Below the pieces are notes generated by a model. It was not told the origin of the DNA. It did no database searches and saw only the letters and a program-made list of their open reading frames with translations. The position numbers were made by a program, and so were the translations under genes. Shown here one piece after another: positions 19,638 through 29,927 of a stretch of DNA of 35,842 bases. The number at the start of each line of letters is the position of its first letter. Position 1 is the first letter of the stretch. The stretch is from NCBI GenBank assembly GCA_013115125.1, contig JABANN010000357.1, positions 1-35,842 of the forward strand, given 5' to 3'. Origin of the DNA: Perkinsus olseni (taxonomy: Eukaryota; Perkinsozoa; Perkinsida).

Positions 19638-19687
19638 CAAATTCGAAACTTCAAGTCATAGGAGTGATAGCGCGGCACTTAATTCAC
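19638..19687 (+). repeat. 50-bp near-identical repeat, copy 1
   Basis: It matches 25744-25793 at 47 of 50 bases in the same orientation (shared core TCATAGGAGTGATAGCGCGG). Looser similarity extends about 40 bp upstream in both (TAATCAGC(C/A)TGC). It overlaps the stop codon of the F-box/LRR model. The frame is not conserved between copies, so the conservation is not obviously coding. Confidence 0.85.
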
Positions 19688-21918
19688 AAGTCGTGCTCCT
19701 TCCCGGTGGTGAATACTCTACAGCAGGGAGCTCCTGAGAGAACGGCAGCGTGAATCACCATGGGCGAGTCATCGAGAAGAGCCCGTTGAACCTTACAATA
19801 GTAAATATAACAGCTGTATTCCCAGTATGGTTGAGGAAACAATCTGCAAGCTGGGCGGTGAAAAGAGGGACCTGGGTGGAGCGCACCACAAGGATTTCCC
19901 AGCAGTATCTGTCGCAGTAAGCGGTCGATTCTCACCAGGTTGGTCTCCTTTATCCCAAGCCGTTTGAATCTCTCTTTGCTGGCCACACACCTCAGTCTCT
20001 GAGGTATGGCCTCCGATATCTGCACATCGAATCGGTCAGACCGACCGTTCTTATGCTTGCGACCGTGTACTCACCTTTCTGTTGAAGGAGAGGTCGAGCA
20101 TCTCTAGTTGATTGCAGTTCTCCAGGATGCTGATCACACCGTCGTCGCTCACTGATCGGCATCTGGACAGCTTCAACCGTCGAATTGGCCGTGGCAGACT
20201 TTTCGCAAGGAGCGACAAGCCTGCGAAAGGCTCAAAGCTCGAACTTCCGTACGGTCGTCTTGCACATTCACCTGCATCGTCGATTGATGTATCAGACAAG
20301 TCGAGGAACTCCAACTCGCCCAGACTCGACAGCGCCGACACCAGTGCCTCCGAGGAAGAGGACCACCTAACACGACCGTGGAGGCGACACAGTGGTCAGC
20401 CCAGTTCCAGCTCACCCGCTCAGGTTTAGCGACTTCAGACTAGTCAGCTTGCTGAGATTGTCCGGCGATGGGCACTCACCTTCCGGGTTGGACAGGTCGA
20501 GTCGCAACTGACAGACGATGTCGCTTCCTTGCAGAACAGGAGACGTCATACCAGGGATGCATGCAAGCGGTCGGCTATCATGTCAATGCCGCACTGCCCG
20601 ATCTTCCCCATGTCCAACCTCGGCAGGGAGACCTCCCCCAGGCAGGAGGGTGAGTCCCTCAACGACATGGTGATGTTGGAGATGCTCTCTGTCGTCATAC
20701 TCGAGGTGAAGCGACGGCGGAGGGCTCCTAGGGAGTTGATGGGCGGAGCCCAGCTAGTGATGGAGGTGTCCCACCAACGCGGATTGTCTTCAACTTTTTG
20801 CAGTTTCGCCGAATACCGGCGAATGTCGCATCCGCAGCAGCCAGAGGAATATCAAACAAGTCGATATGGGAGAGAACAGCACACCTACGAAATTGAGAAC
20901 ACTCAAACAGCGGCTCCGGTAGCTCAGTCGGTAGAGCGCGTGCCTTTTACGCACGTGATCGCGGGTTCGAGCCCCGCCCGGAGTGTTTCGCGCAGCTACC
21001 TCTTCATGAACATGTTAATGGCTTTCCCGGTTAACTTCCCACATCCTCTTAGACAGACCTGCGTGATATGCTTGTAATATTCACTGCTGGGCAGCTGAGC
21101 CATTCGGATGAGCATCTCAGGTAGTAGCGTGGTGAAGTCAGCGAGTACCACACGACAGACTCCACGCCGCCGACGGAAAGTCGTCAAACTGCAAACCGCA
21201 CCGCACTCTCGGACCGGTACGTCATCTTTGACTCACACAAACTCATTGGTGATTGGCTTGTTTCCACCACCGATTATCCTCAGCTGGTTGCTGCCGTTGA
21301 AGGTTCGCACTAAATGCTCGAGGCGAGCGCAGGTGAGCCCCAGAGACCCGAAGGGAGCTGATGATCACCAGAAGTAGTGAGGACTGCGGTCAGCGCGTGA
21401 GGACCCTCGTACAGGAGTTGATTTTGATCTCTGGAGGAATGTGCTCTAATACAATCTGAAGTACTTCATCAGGCAGGCCGTTGAGCCCACGCGAGCCATC
21501 TCCCGCAGATGAAAATTCTCGCGGCTCGATGGCGCCCTGAAATGCAGATATCGGAGAGGCCCCCAAACGAAGAAGTCCTCACCTCCTCTTTCGGCTTCAA
21601 CTGACCAGACTGTGGCTGAGGTTTACTTAACCGGTGCCCCTCCGCGCTGGCTCGCCGCTTCGCTGCGTCATTCCCATCGACCTGGTCTTCTAATTTCCGT
21701 TTGACTGTTGCGGCCGATGGGGCCTTGCACTCCCGCAGCCACCGCGTGAAGTGGGCCAAATCTTCAGGAGAAGCGTCCCGGAGCATTATCTTGATAAAAT
21801 CTCATTCAACCGCAATCAACACGGGCGAGTCTTTCACCGTGTCTCCATTCCGGTGCATCAGAGTTACCTTCCCATCAGACATGAATCTGGAAGGCGACGG
21901 GCGGTTCGAGCTATCCAT
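19684..21918 (-). CDS. F-box / leucine-rich-repeat protein, about 12 exons
   Basis: Exons in order: 21823-21918, 21583-21789, 21413-21536, 21237-21357, 21000-21188, 20775-20884, 20552-20727, 20416-20507, 20272-20366, 20075-20220 and 19684-20019. All join in phase to about 563 aa. Introns are 33, 46, 55, 48, 115, 47, 44, 49, 51 and 55 nt. The F-box is LNGLPDEVLQIVLEHIPPEI. LRRs follow: ITQVCLRGCGKLTGKAINMF, FAGIRRNCKKLKTIRVG, LGEVSLPRLDMGKIGQCGID, LSKLTSLKSLNLSG, LGELEFLDLSDTSIDD and IRRLKLSRCRSVSDDGVISI with LEMLDLSFN. Such proteins present substrates to SCF (Skp1-cullin) ubiquitin ligases. The first intron (33 nt, holding an in-frame TGA) and the 3' end (a donor-like GTGAGA inside the last exon) are uncertain. 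The 115-nt intron contains a tRNA gene. Confidence 0.82.
20913..20984 (+). tRNA. tRNA-Lys (TTT)
   Basis: A 72-nt cloverleaf: acceptor GCTCCGG/CCGGAGT (one G-U), D-arm GCTC-GAGC, anticodon stem CGTGC/GCACG with loop CTTTTAC (anticodon TTT), T-arm GCGGG-TTCGAGC-CCCGC. All stems pair fully. It lies antisense inside an intron (20885-20999) of the F-box/LRR gene, 14 bp from the donor. No T-run follows within 20 bases. Confidence 0.95.
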
Positions 21919-21983
21919 TCGCCAGCGTTGAGCTCACCGATCCACTAGGCGACTGAGCTCCGCCACTGGCATCGCTATCTCCC

Positions 21984-23118
21984 TCACAAAGCCGGTGACC
22001 TCAACCCAGCATCCCGTGGGACCCGACCTCGGACTATCTGACAAAGAGGCCAATCAAAGACGTTGTCCCTCCGATATTCCCGACACGGACCTTTCCAGAA
22101 TTTAACTTCGGATACGGAACCTGCTGAGGGGTCTCTCTTCAACTGCTTGCCCTGGGCTGTTGTGACCGAGGAGCCGCACCGGAACCTGATTGAGAGCTCA
22201 GACCTCGGAGTCCTCGGCGGAACGCAAATTAGATCATACCCGCTCTTCTTTATCTTCCTGTGACCCTCTGAGAGCCGCGTTGGCAAGGGGGCCTTTCGGG
22301 TCTCCTTCAATTTCCTCTCCATTTGGAACGACGGCGACTTGCCGCTCGTGCTTGTCGCAGTACCTTAGGCCGCAACTTAGCGCTATTCCTCCAGTCCAGG
22401 GTCAGATTGATTGAGTCCGACATCCTCCGAAGGATTTCTCGCCTTGCTTCCAGTGACAGTATGAAACAGAAGGCCCAGCAAGAAGCAGTAGGTGATCTTA
22501 ATCCCATCAGATGTCTCACGAATCCATAACTCAGAGCACCGTTACACACCTTTGGGCATCACCCTCGGCTGCTGCACCCATGTGTCCTTGACAGCTCCTC
22601 TGATCCCAGGTTGTATCACACTACTGAGAGCATTCATTTGGGACAACAACGAACCTGTCAGCAAGACTGCCGTCCTTGTCTAATGCGCATCAATTCCCAT
22701 GTAAAGAAGCAGGCAAAAATCCGTCGTGGAGATGATCGAAGGGGGAGAGGTGGAAAGACGCAAACGTTTCTGCGCTCAAGCCCCACTAGACTATTCGGCA
22801 TAGGGTGAGGCGGCCGTTACAACGACTCTTCGGAACGGACTCAAAGCCACTCAAGAACGTTACTGATCCCACCTCTGCGGAGGACCTCTCTGTTCTCCTT
22901 CCGAGCTTCCTCTTCTTGTTGCTCGGCAGCTGAAACTCACCAGTAAGGAGACTCAACGTCAAGAACGAGGTCTTATGCCCACTCATCTCTGTCAATTTCA
23001 CATCGCCTTCGTCTCCCCTCTCCTTCACGCCGATCCCCTTCCGCCGCAAGAACGCTCCCAGCCCGGGCTGCCGGGCATCAGATCCCTCCGAGGGCCGAGA
23101 GGAGGAAGAGGAGGACAT
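21984..23118 (-). CDS. Unrecognised multi-exon protein upstream of the F-box gene
   Basis: The ATG at 23118 opens MSSSSSSRPSEGSDARQPGL, then a basic stretch NKKRKLGRRTERSSAEVG. Further exon-like segments read DKDGSLAD, VIQPGIRGAVKDTWVQQPRV, LWIRETSDGIKITYCFLLG and RYCDKHERQVAVVPNGEEIE. A well-supported 54-nt GT-AG intron follows EDKEER, leading to FRCGSSVTTAQGKQLKRDPS and then VKFWKGPCREYRRDNVFDWP, with TGA ending at 21984. Junctions in the middle are not all solved. No domain recognised. The gene ends only 65 bp before the F-box start on the same strand. The 25.8-26.1 kb region resembles its 5' half. Confidence 0.5.
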
Positions 23119-25743
23119 TATCGAAGCACACGGGAGCTACACTAATGTGAGGATGTTTCAATGTTGATGTTGTTGTTGTAGTTGTAACTCAATAAGCACT
23201 GTAAACGACACTTGGGGAGTTATCCAATCTAACAGCTAGTACTCGCGTACCAGTTCATCACCTGAAGGGGGGAGCACAGCAGAGATCAACTCGTGAATCA
23301 AAGAGCAAGAAATACTACTCGAAAAAGAGATCGCACCACCATGACACTAGCTCCCTCATCGTGAAACAGTTGGGAGCAGATAACTACAGATTCGAGCTTT
23401 CCATCCGGAAGAGCACCACCTTCCGGTGTGTAAAGACTACTGAATCAGGCGGGTATCCTGTGGATATTATCCACCGCCCGCAGCAGGTCACTCGGCAGGC
23501 ATGTGTCAGAAACTCTCCTTTCTCATTGAGGGGCTGCAAAGGGAAGTGTGATCGCTTCCCTTCGGTAACAAAGCCGATATTCAGATGGCCACTACAAACA
23601 TCGTGAGTACACCGCCCCGAAGTCTCCGAGTCGACGACTTTATCCGTGTGATCATCAGAGGTCATCGGTGGCAGCAGACAGTATTAAACCAAGCGGCGAG
23701 GTGACCCTTCTGGTATCAACATCAACTCTTCTGCATGCTTCATTGTGCCTGACACCTCTCCGGCGGCTGCAGAGATCTCAGACAAGCAAACAAGGGGGAG
23801 CGCAGCACACCTGCCAGAAAATAAGGCCAGTTTACTCTATACCCCGGTTGCTCATCCCGCAGACTGCGGGAGCGCGCTGCACGTGCCTTGTGCCCTTCGA
23901 GTCAGCCCGTGTCGACTCGAGCCTCTTCAAGAGTGTTTCGTATCGCTACCTCTTCATGAGTATGTTGATCTTTTCCACGTTGAACTCTCCCGGGCAGGCT
24001 TCTCGGAGCCGTTCAGGCAGAGTGTCGCAGTGGGATGATGATAGTTGTTCGTCAATCTCCGCGGGACCTATAATTTAGTCAATGACATTGACGGAACAAT
24101 CAGCCCCGCCATCGCATTTTCCTTCTAACGAGACCCTGGAGATGGTCCAGTGGTCAACCAAAGACGACCGTAAGGCACTCGACCCAATTCTAACTCAGGC
24201 CCAGTTGCGAAATCACCACAACAAGCATGAAATAAAAAGCTCGCTGCCAGTTACATCTGCGCTACAGTCACTGTAGTACAGTCACAGTGGGAAGCTGCGC
24301 CCCGGATGCATTGATGATCCATCTATCGTTGTGGCCGGATGGAGCCGACCTAGCCTTCTCGACCTCTTCAATGGCTGAGGTATCACTAAGACAACCTCGC
24401 CTCGTACGACACACTTGAGGTTCCATGTTACTGTGATAAAATTGCACCCGTCGGAGCCTCCTAGCCAGACTCCACGGTAGACTCATTCAGTTTGTAGACC
24501 GCTCCAGACGTCTACAGAGTCGTACAGTCTTCGTCAAGAGCGCAGAAGGCCTTGACGACTGCATTGAACCGGTCCTGCAGTACCTCAGCGTCCGGGATGA
24601 TTCTGCGGACGTATTTGCTCTTCTCTTCCTTGGTGAGTTTCGCAGCTTACCCTAAGGTCTCCCTGGCCGCGAGAACGGCGTTCACGTCTTCCGCGCACTC
24701 GATGAAGAAGACACGGCTCAAGTCACTGCAGAATCAGTTGTATAAACTGTGTCCATGAGATATCGCCCCGATATTATCGGTTACTATGATATGAAGAGAA
24801 TCGAAGCGAGACCTAGATCCACAGGGAGTCGGCTCATCACCGAGAATTGAATTCTCAGGACTTTCACAACGGATGAATTGAATTTCTCCACTAAGGTAAA
24901 GACTCTCTACTGAAGAGCTCGCTGAATAGCCACTCATTCTGCACCGCAACGTTACGAAATAGTCCAGCCGGCGCGAGACTCTCGCGGCGAGAGAGCACCG
25001 AGCCTCGTGAGAGGATGTTGAACTGTCCGCTTGGGGTTGACTATGGACTCCTCCGAGACCCCTCCCACTTGAAAAGTATCGCCAGTTCCACCGCACATCC
25101 ATCACAGAAATCACGGGTTGGACCGGAACCAGTTCGCTGACTCAATTGGCGCAGCGCATAACTCAGACTAGTCATACTTGTGCCGCAGACGTCCAGCCTG
25201 GACGCCCGGACGCACCCTGGACGGTCAAGGATGTATGGGAGAGAAAGTTCCGAGTATAACAGGAACGCCGGCATGCACTGCAAGACATCATTGGGTTTAC
25301 TGAAAAACGATAAACGTGTTGCTGTTGAGCACGATAGTATGTAAAGACGGCCTGGCAGGCGGGCGCGTCATCCGCTACACTTGCGGCCTCGCTTCCCGAA
25401 GCCCTTCGTACCGGGTCTCCGCTTGGCTGCACCTTCCTGAGCGCTGTGGCCTCGCGGTGCCCGCCGTGTGCAACTCCGGCACGCCTGTTGCCACTGTGGG
25501 AGTTTCACACGAGTAACTAGGAGAAATGTGGTTGAGCCCTACCTGAGAAGTTCACATCCCACCAGGTTTCATCCAGCCTCCGTGGTCTGAGGGACAGCGT
25601 CAGAAGCGTTGCGTAGCCGAACTCCCTGGTGCCGCTCAAAGCTCATGAAACCTAAGACGGAAAACTGAGCACCTGAACGAGGTGTCCTATGGAGCTTGTT
25701 CACTGACATAATCAGCATGCTTACTCAGGCGATGGTCCAACAG
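23119..25743 (-). pseudogene. Decayed tandem copy of the F-box/LRR gene pair
   Basis: Several minus-strand pieces echo the 20-23 kb genes. At 23.93-24.05 kb, LPERLREACPGEFNVEKINI with LMKR is followed by a donor, and its DNA (GCTACCTCTTCATGA, with AGTGTTTCG in the intron) matches the exon end at 21000. Other pieces: VFFIECAEDVNAVLAARETL with KLTKEEKSKYVRRIIPDAEV (24.54-24.73 kb), and RLDYFVTLRCRMSGY with SVESLYLSGEIQFIRCE (24.85-24.97 kb), which is LRR-like. Stops, including a TAA inside the 24.6-kb piece, interrupt these frames more than small introns explain. I could not find an intact F-box. I read the region as an eroded duplicate; parts may still be expressed. Confidence 0.4.
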
Positions 25744-25793
25744 CAAATTCGAAACTTTAGGTCATAGGAGTGATAGCGCGGCACTTAATTCGC
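25744..25793 (+). repeat. 50-bp near-identical repeat, copy 2
   Basis: Partner of 19638-19687, three differences in 50 bases. It lies just beside the 25.8-26.1 kb segment, which resembles the start of the 21984-23118 gene. Confidence 0.85.
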
Positions 25794-25796
25794 ACT

Positions 25797-26076
25797 ATAG
25801 GAGCGACCGAAGGAGGGAAGAGACGCAACACTTTCTTCGGTCAAGTCACACTTCACGATTCAGCAGTCTATTAGGCATAGGCTGCGCCTCGCGACCGTCT
25901 TGGTTCGTAAATTTAAAACAGGGATGAAGGCCATCTGTATTGCCTAAAGAATACCCAAAACGCGAGCTTTCAAATAGCATGTGGCTCGGAAGTTCAATCA
26001 GCATAGTGGTAGAGAAGTTACCCGAGTAAGAGACGCACAAAAAAGCACGAAACGGGAAGCTCCCCTCGCGTCGCAA
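25797..26076 (-). pseudogene. Copy of the 5' part of the 21984-23118 gene
   Basis: The DNA at 25797-25905 resembles 22728-22820: GAAGG(A/G)GG, AGACGCAA, the (C/T)TATT(A/C)GGCATAGG block and the following G-rich stretch line up in the same order. The minus-strand frame from 26076 runs 76 codons. Part of the presumed ancient tandem duplication; function unlikely. Confidence 0.4.
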
Positions 26077-26367
26077 TCATCGTGAAACACCGCACGTCAG
26101 GTCGAAACAGTCACGAATGTATCTGGGAGGGCAAAAAAAATATGGCCATCATCCCATCCCTCCCATCATCCCCTCCCACGGTGGGAGTCCCACCCGCCAA
26201 ACTATCCTCCCTTGGTTACGAAGAACAACAGGATTCGGCCAGAATGAAACTTACGTGAGAACTTAAAATACCGTAATCTACCATAGAAAATATCAATTGT
26301 TATCAGTCAATTTATAACGTTCATGCGGGACGCCCAGGTAGGGCACCCTTAAGGCACCCGACCTCAG
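26077..26367. other. 3' flank of the cyclase gene, C-rich tract
   Basis: No gene. It contains an A8 run, the G4-capable C-rich tract at 26153-26177 and a palindrome CTCCCAC-G-GTGGGAG (26173-26187). The rest is AT-rich. Confidence 0.5.
26153..26177 (-). other. G-quadruplex motif on the minus strand
   Basis: The minus strand reads GGGAGGGG-ATGAT-GGGAGGG-AT-GGG: five runs of three or more G with loops of 1-5. It lies just past the cyclase stop codon, on the cyclase's coding strand, so it may be in its 3' UTR. Confidence 0.7.
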
Positions 26368-29300
26368 TCAAAGCCTCGCCGTTAAACCCAAGCTGGATCT
26401 CTCTGGTGGTCGTGGCGATGACAAGGTTCCCCTCGGGCTGCCGTCCGAATGTGTCGAACTAAGCCGTCTTCGAGTCATACCAACAATTTCTTCCTCGTTC
26501 AGAGAGGCAATGCGAGCGCTGTTTTCCGAGCCAGCGTGGTTCTCCCAGAGGCCGCCAGCACTCGCCTCAGATGAATCATCAGATGACATCCCCTCATCTC
26601 CTGACCTCCCATCTTCGACCTCGGTAACCATGGCATGCGACAGTGATAAAGATTCCCCATAAGAGCCTAACGTGAAAAGCGGCCTACCAAATCGATCAGC
26701 AGGGCGCGCGCTACCTCTATAGTCCCTCTTCTTGCTCGCTTTGCGTTCCTTATTGATGTAGTAAGTGGTCATCAGCCCCTTGCCCTTTACTTGCATCACG
26801 CCTCTACAGGTCAAGTCGAAGCTGTCTCGCACCTCGTTGGCCGTATCCTCCGAGCAGTGCACGCGCATCTCAGTGCCGTGGGATTCCATCCTGATCAAGA
26901 GTCAAGATAGATTCTTCGCAGCGCGTTACTCAAGCACGATGAAAGGTAGACGATACAACCATGAGGGATGGACGTGGTTTTTAGGGAGATTCTTTGATCT
27001 GTAAGAAATTCCCAGAAGGAACTGAATTACGCTGACGACGGTAGACTGGTGACACATAGTGAGCAGGAATTTTCGAAGCGTATTGGACGCATGACCATTC
27101 AGTGCAACGGGCCGTGGTGGAACCGTTACGTATCGAGTTCGATCCCATCATGTGACCAGTAGGGATGGCCTTCCTCACCTCGAGGCTGTGTTGACGCAGT
27201 CTCCCCAGACATCATAAATGAATTTCTTCCGGCCAATCACACCAGCGACGCAGTGGCCCGAATGGATACCAACTCGTATCCTCAGCGGGTGGCCCAGCTG
27301 ATCCACGAGGTTGCCGTCCTCCACTTTGGAAGGGTCCTGCAGGGCCTGACGATGACAAGAGCTGTAGACGCCATGGCTCACGTAGTATCGAGAGCAAACC
27401 AGGCTAATGGTTGGTTGTGGAATTTCGTGGCGCGCGACATGGGCTCTGTTCGTTGCCATCGCGATGGATAACACCGTTCGTTTAACACACAAAAACCCCG
27501 GGAATTCCCAGTCCATCAGCTAACTGATATTTGCGAGCTACTAACAGCGTCAGTATGACGAATAGACTTCTGAATGTTGCAATTAAAAAGTAATTCCTCA
27601 TTGACGGTTATCGCAGAGAAAACCACTACTTTGAAATTAGATCGAGTACGATACGACCACTACTGTAGCTCACATCGATCATCATGAGGCCCATCCTGGC
27701 CGTAGCATGGGCATGCATCGGATTGTGTCGTGGCAGACCGGCAGCAGCCATGTACGCATCGCCAATGGTTTTTATCTTCTCCAACCCGCACTCCTCCGCG
27801 ATATCGTCAAACAGCGTGAAGAGTTCATTCAGTAGTTGGACGAGTTCCTCCGGTTCGATGCTCGATCCAATAGCGGTAAACGCCACCACGTCAGAAAACA
27901 AAATCGAGACTTGGTCGTAGGCCTCCGCAAAGCCCATCGCCATCTGTCGTGTTAGTAGAGTGCCGCCTTCCGTTGGCCCTCCTTGTACTTGTCTCAGCTG
28001 ATCGTCTTGTATGTCTTTGAGTTGTTGGATGATTGGTAACGGCAATACATTCATGAGCAATCGCTCTGACCGGTCTGACTCCGTCGCAAGAGTCATCGAA
28101 AGGACATAATCCTTCCTCACCAGCAGTTCAAACATGTACCGAATCGTCGCCAAAACAGCGGTGGGAGCGACTATGATAGCGACACTCCGTAAAGGTTCGT
28201 GAAAGAAAATAGACTGCTCGAAAGGGTACGTCCCCAAGGCGATCCAACGCGCCGAGAAAAGGAAGGCCAGAAGGTAGACACTGAGGTAGAGAATGTGGAT
28301 GAACCTGAAAGCCACTATGGTAACAAATTGTATCCGGTTTGTCCATAGTGGATAGTACCACGATTCACAACGGTACTATCTACTATGGATATTTCCCAAA
28401 ACGTTTGAGATAGCACGCGGACATGTAACCGTGCGGGATCGTCGCGTCACGGCCATGCGAGAAATTCCGCCACAAAGAAACTATCGTCGAGTGAACGCGT
28501 TTGTAGGAGGCACGGCGGAGAAGGCCGCGTAGCGATAGCTTTCGGTGGCCTGTAATGCTTCAAGACCCTCGGGAACAACGGGAAATCGGCGGAGCGATGC
28601 TGTGAAAACGCCCACCTTAGTTTGAAGAGGACTATTGAGAAGGCCATAAGGACACTATAGGTGAGAGCTTCTTGTAGGGGCCAAATATAATACTTCAGAA
28701 TCTGATGAAAAACGGCAAGCATCGACACCGCGCCACGAAAATGGCATGGCAGACAATGACGAGCAACTGGAATGCCGAGGTCCTCCAAATACCAACTTTT
28801 CCCGAAATCACTATAAATCTTACCAAGGGGCTCCAGTACATCCAGAAAAGAACAGCGCTGCCAGAGAGAGCGGCCAGGAGGAGTTGAATGGGAAAGTAGT
28901 TCTCAACGAACCATAGAGAATCCGCCAGGAAGATGACCTCGATCTGAGAAGGAGAAATGTCATCCGCAGGGATCGATCCCGGGACCTACTGATAGTTTCA
29001 CGATAGCTGCAAAGAAGAATAGTGCCGTGGGCTCAGTCATGATGACACGGACGAAGGTGACGCTAGGATGGTTCGATCGGAGTATTTCATATTGAAGCCA
29101 GCAATAGAGGACAATTAGACAGGCCGTCAGAAGGAAATACCAATATGGGTACCTCCGCGCCCTCTCCGCGAAATGCACCTGAGAACAGCTAAGCCAGTAC
29201 TTTACCAGGTTTGACAGTCGAATGACCCGGGTTCGATCCTACCTGGAAGCCTTTCTCCAGAGAAGCATCATCAGCAAACTCCAGCGTAAGCCAATGCGTC

Positions 29301-29374
29301 GGCTGCCCAAAGGCCCTCCACATCGTTTCTCTTTCCAACTTCGTGTACTGAACCTGACCGACGGCAGCCACCAT
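26368..29374 (-). CDS. Membrane class III adenylyl cyclase, multi-exon
   Basis: Exons: 29243-29374, 28990-29178, 28824-28943, one within 28447-28788 (ends unresolved), about 28304-27674, 27179-27345 and 26368-26890. The N-terminal half carries about six TM segments, among them [52 protein letters not shown] and [17 protein letters not shown]. The catalytic domain has both metal Asps ([23 protein letters not shown]), [16 protein letters not shown] with the catalytic Asn and Arg, and a late VKGKG. Lys before TIGDAYM and Asp before VWG are the ATP-type specificity residues, where guanylyl cyclases have Glu and Cys, so cAMP is the expected product. One catalytic domain implies a dimer. The C-terminal 130 residues are Ser/Gly/acidic and unstructured. 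The start is chosen as the first ATG after an AG at 29398; earlier exons are possible. Confidence 0.85.
28342..28389. other. Long hairpin inside a cyclase intron
   Basis: TCCATAGTGGATAGTACC (28342-28359) and GGTACTATCTACTATGGA (28372-28389) pair at 17 of 18 positions around a 12-nt loop. It falls between the exons carrying the fourth and fifth TM segments. Confidence 0.8.
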
Positions 29375-29624
29375 CAGGCCGAGGGACAATTCTTCCACTG
29401 ACCGCCCAACTCACGGCCGAAGGTCCATACTATCCCCACTCCCGATTAACATTAAATTGGGGATCCGGTAATACTTTTATGATACGCGGCCATAATCGTG
29501 CGTGAAATACTCACATTTGTCAAGTTTTACACGCACGGGCCCGCGCTCCGGCGAGGCTAGTATTTATATAAAGGAATGTCCACTAGTTGGCTAGAATTTT
29601 ATGATCAGGTTTGACTTATAAATA
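29375..29624. other. 5' flank of the cyclase gene
   Basis: No coding. A hairpin CGTGCGTG (29497-29504) / CACGCACG (29530-29537) lies here, and an AT-rich TATTTATATAAA stretch at about 29561-29572 could be promoter-like on either strand. Confidence 0.4.
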
Positions 29625-29927
29625 TTGGTAAAAGATCGACATGTACCAGTACTAGCACCGCGCACTGGCAAAGGGCGGCGGCTTCGACGCGTATGGCGAG
29701 CGGTCAGGATTCCTGCAGTGCACTGGGAGTTCGAGGACGTCTCCGATACCGCATCGAAAATTAAAGGAATTTCGTGGCGCGCGAAAAAACACAGACTCAC
29801 CTCACGCCACGCCTTCGCCGATCCACTAGTTTCCGATCCAAGCATGAATCTCAGCCTCCACGGTATGAATGGCCGTATGCGGCGATACTTTCTATCGCTC
29901 AATACAGACAACCTACGACGTGAATAA
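29625..29927 (+). CDS. Possible AP2-like DNA-binding exon
   Basis: The frame is 100 codons and ends in TAA. The segment KIKGISWRAKKHRLTSRHAF, later GMNGRMRRYFLSLNTDNLRR, has the shape of an AP2 integrase-like domain (G-[IV]-x-W ... R-x-R-Y-F), a family common in alveolates. The second core Trp is absent, and the opposite strand has an ORF of similar length. No ATG precedes the domain in frame, so an upstream exon would be needed. Weak call. Confidence 0.22.
   Translation: MVKDRHVPVLAPRTGKGRRLRRVWRAVRIPAVHWEFEDVSDTASKIKGISWRAKKHRLTSRHAFADPLVSDPSMNLSLHGMNGRMRRYFLSLNTDNLRRE

Noticed and set aside
14189-21918. TGA as a sense codon in this genome
   Set aside because: TTLL, the esterase, the protease and the 21984-23118 gene all end naturally at TGA, and one in-frame TGA is removable as an intron.
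29561-29572. TATTTATATAAA as a TATA box for the cyclase
   Set aside because: The distance to a plausible start is about 190 bp, and perkinsid core promoters are not well known; left as a remark only.
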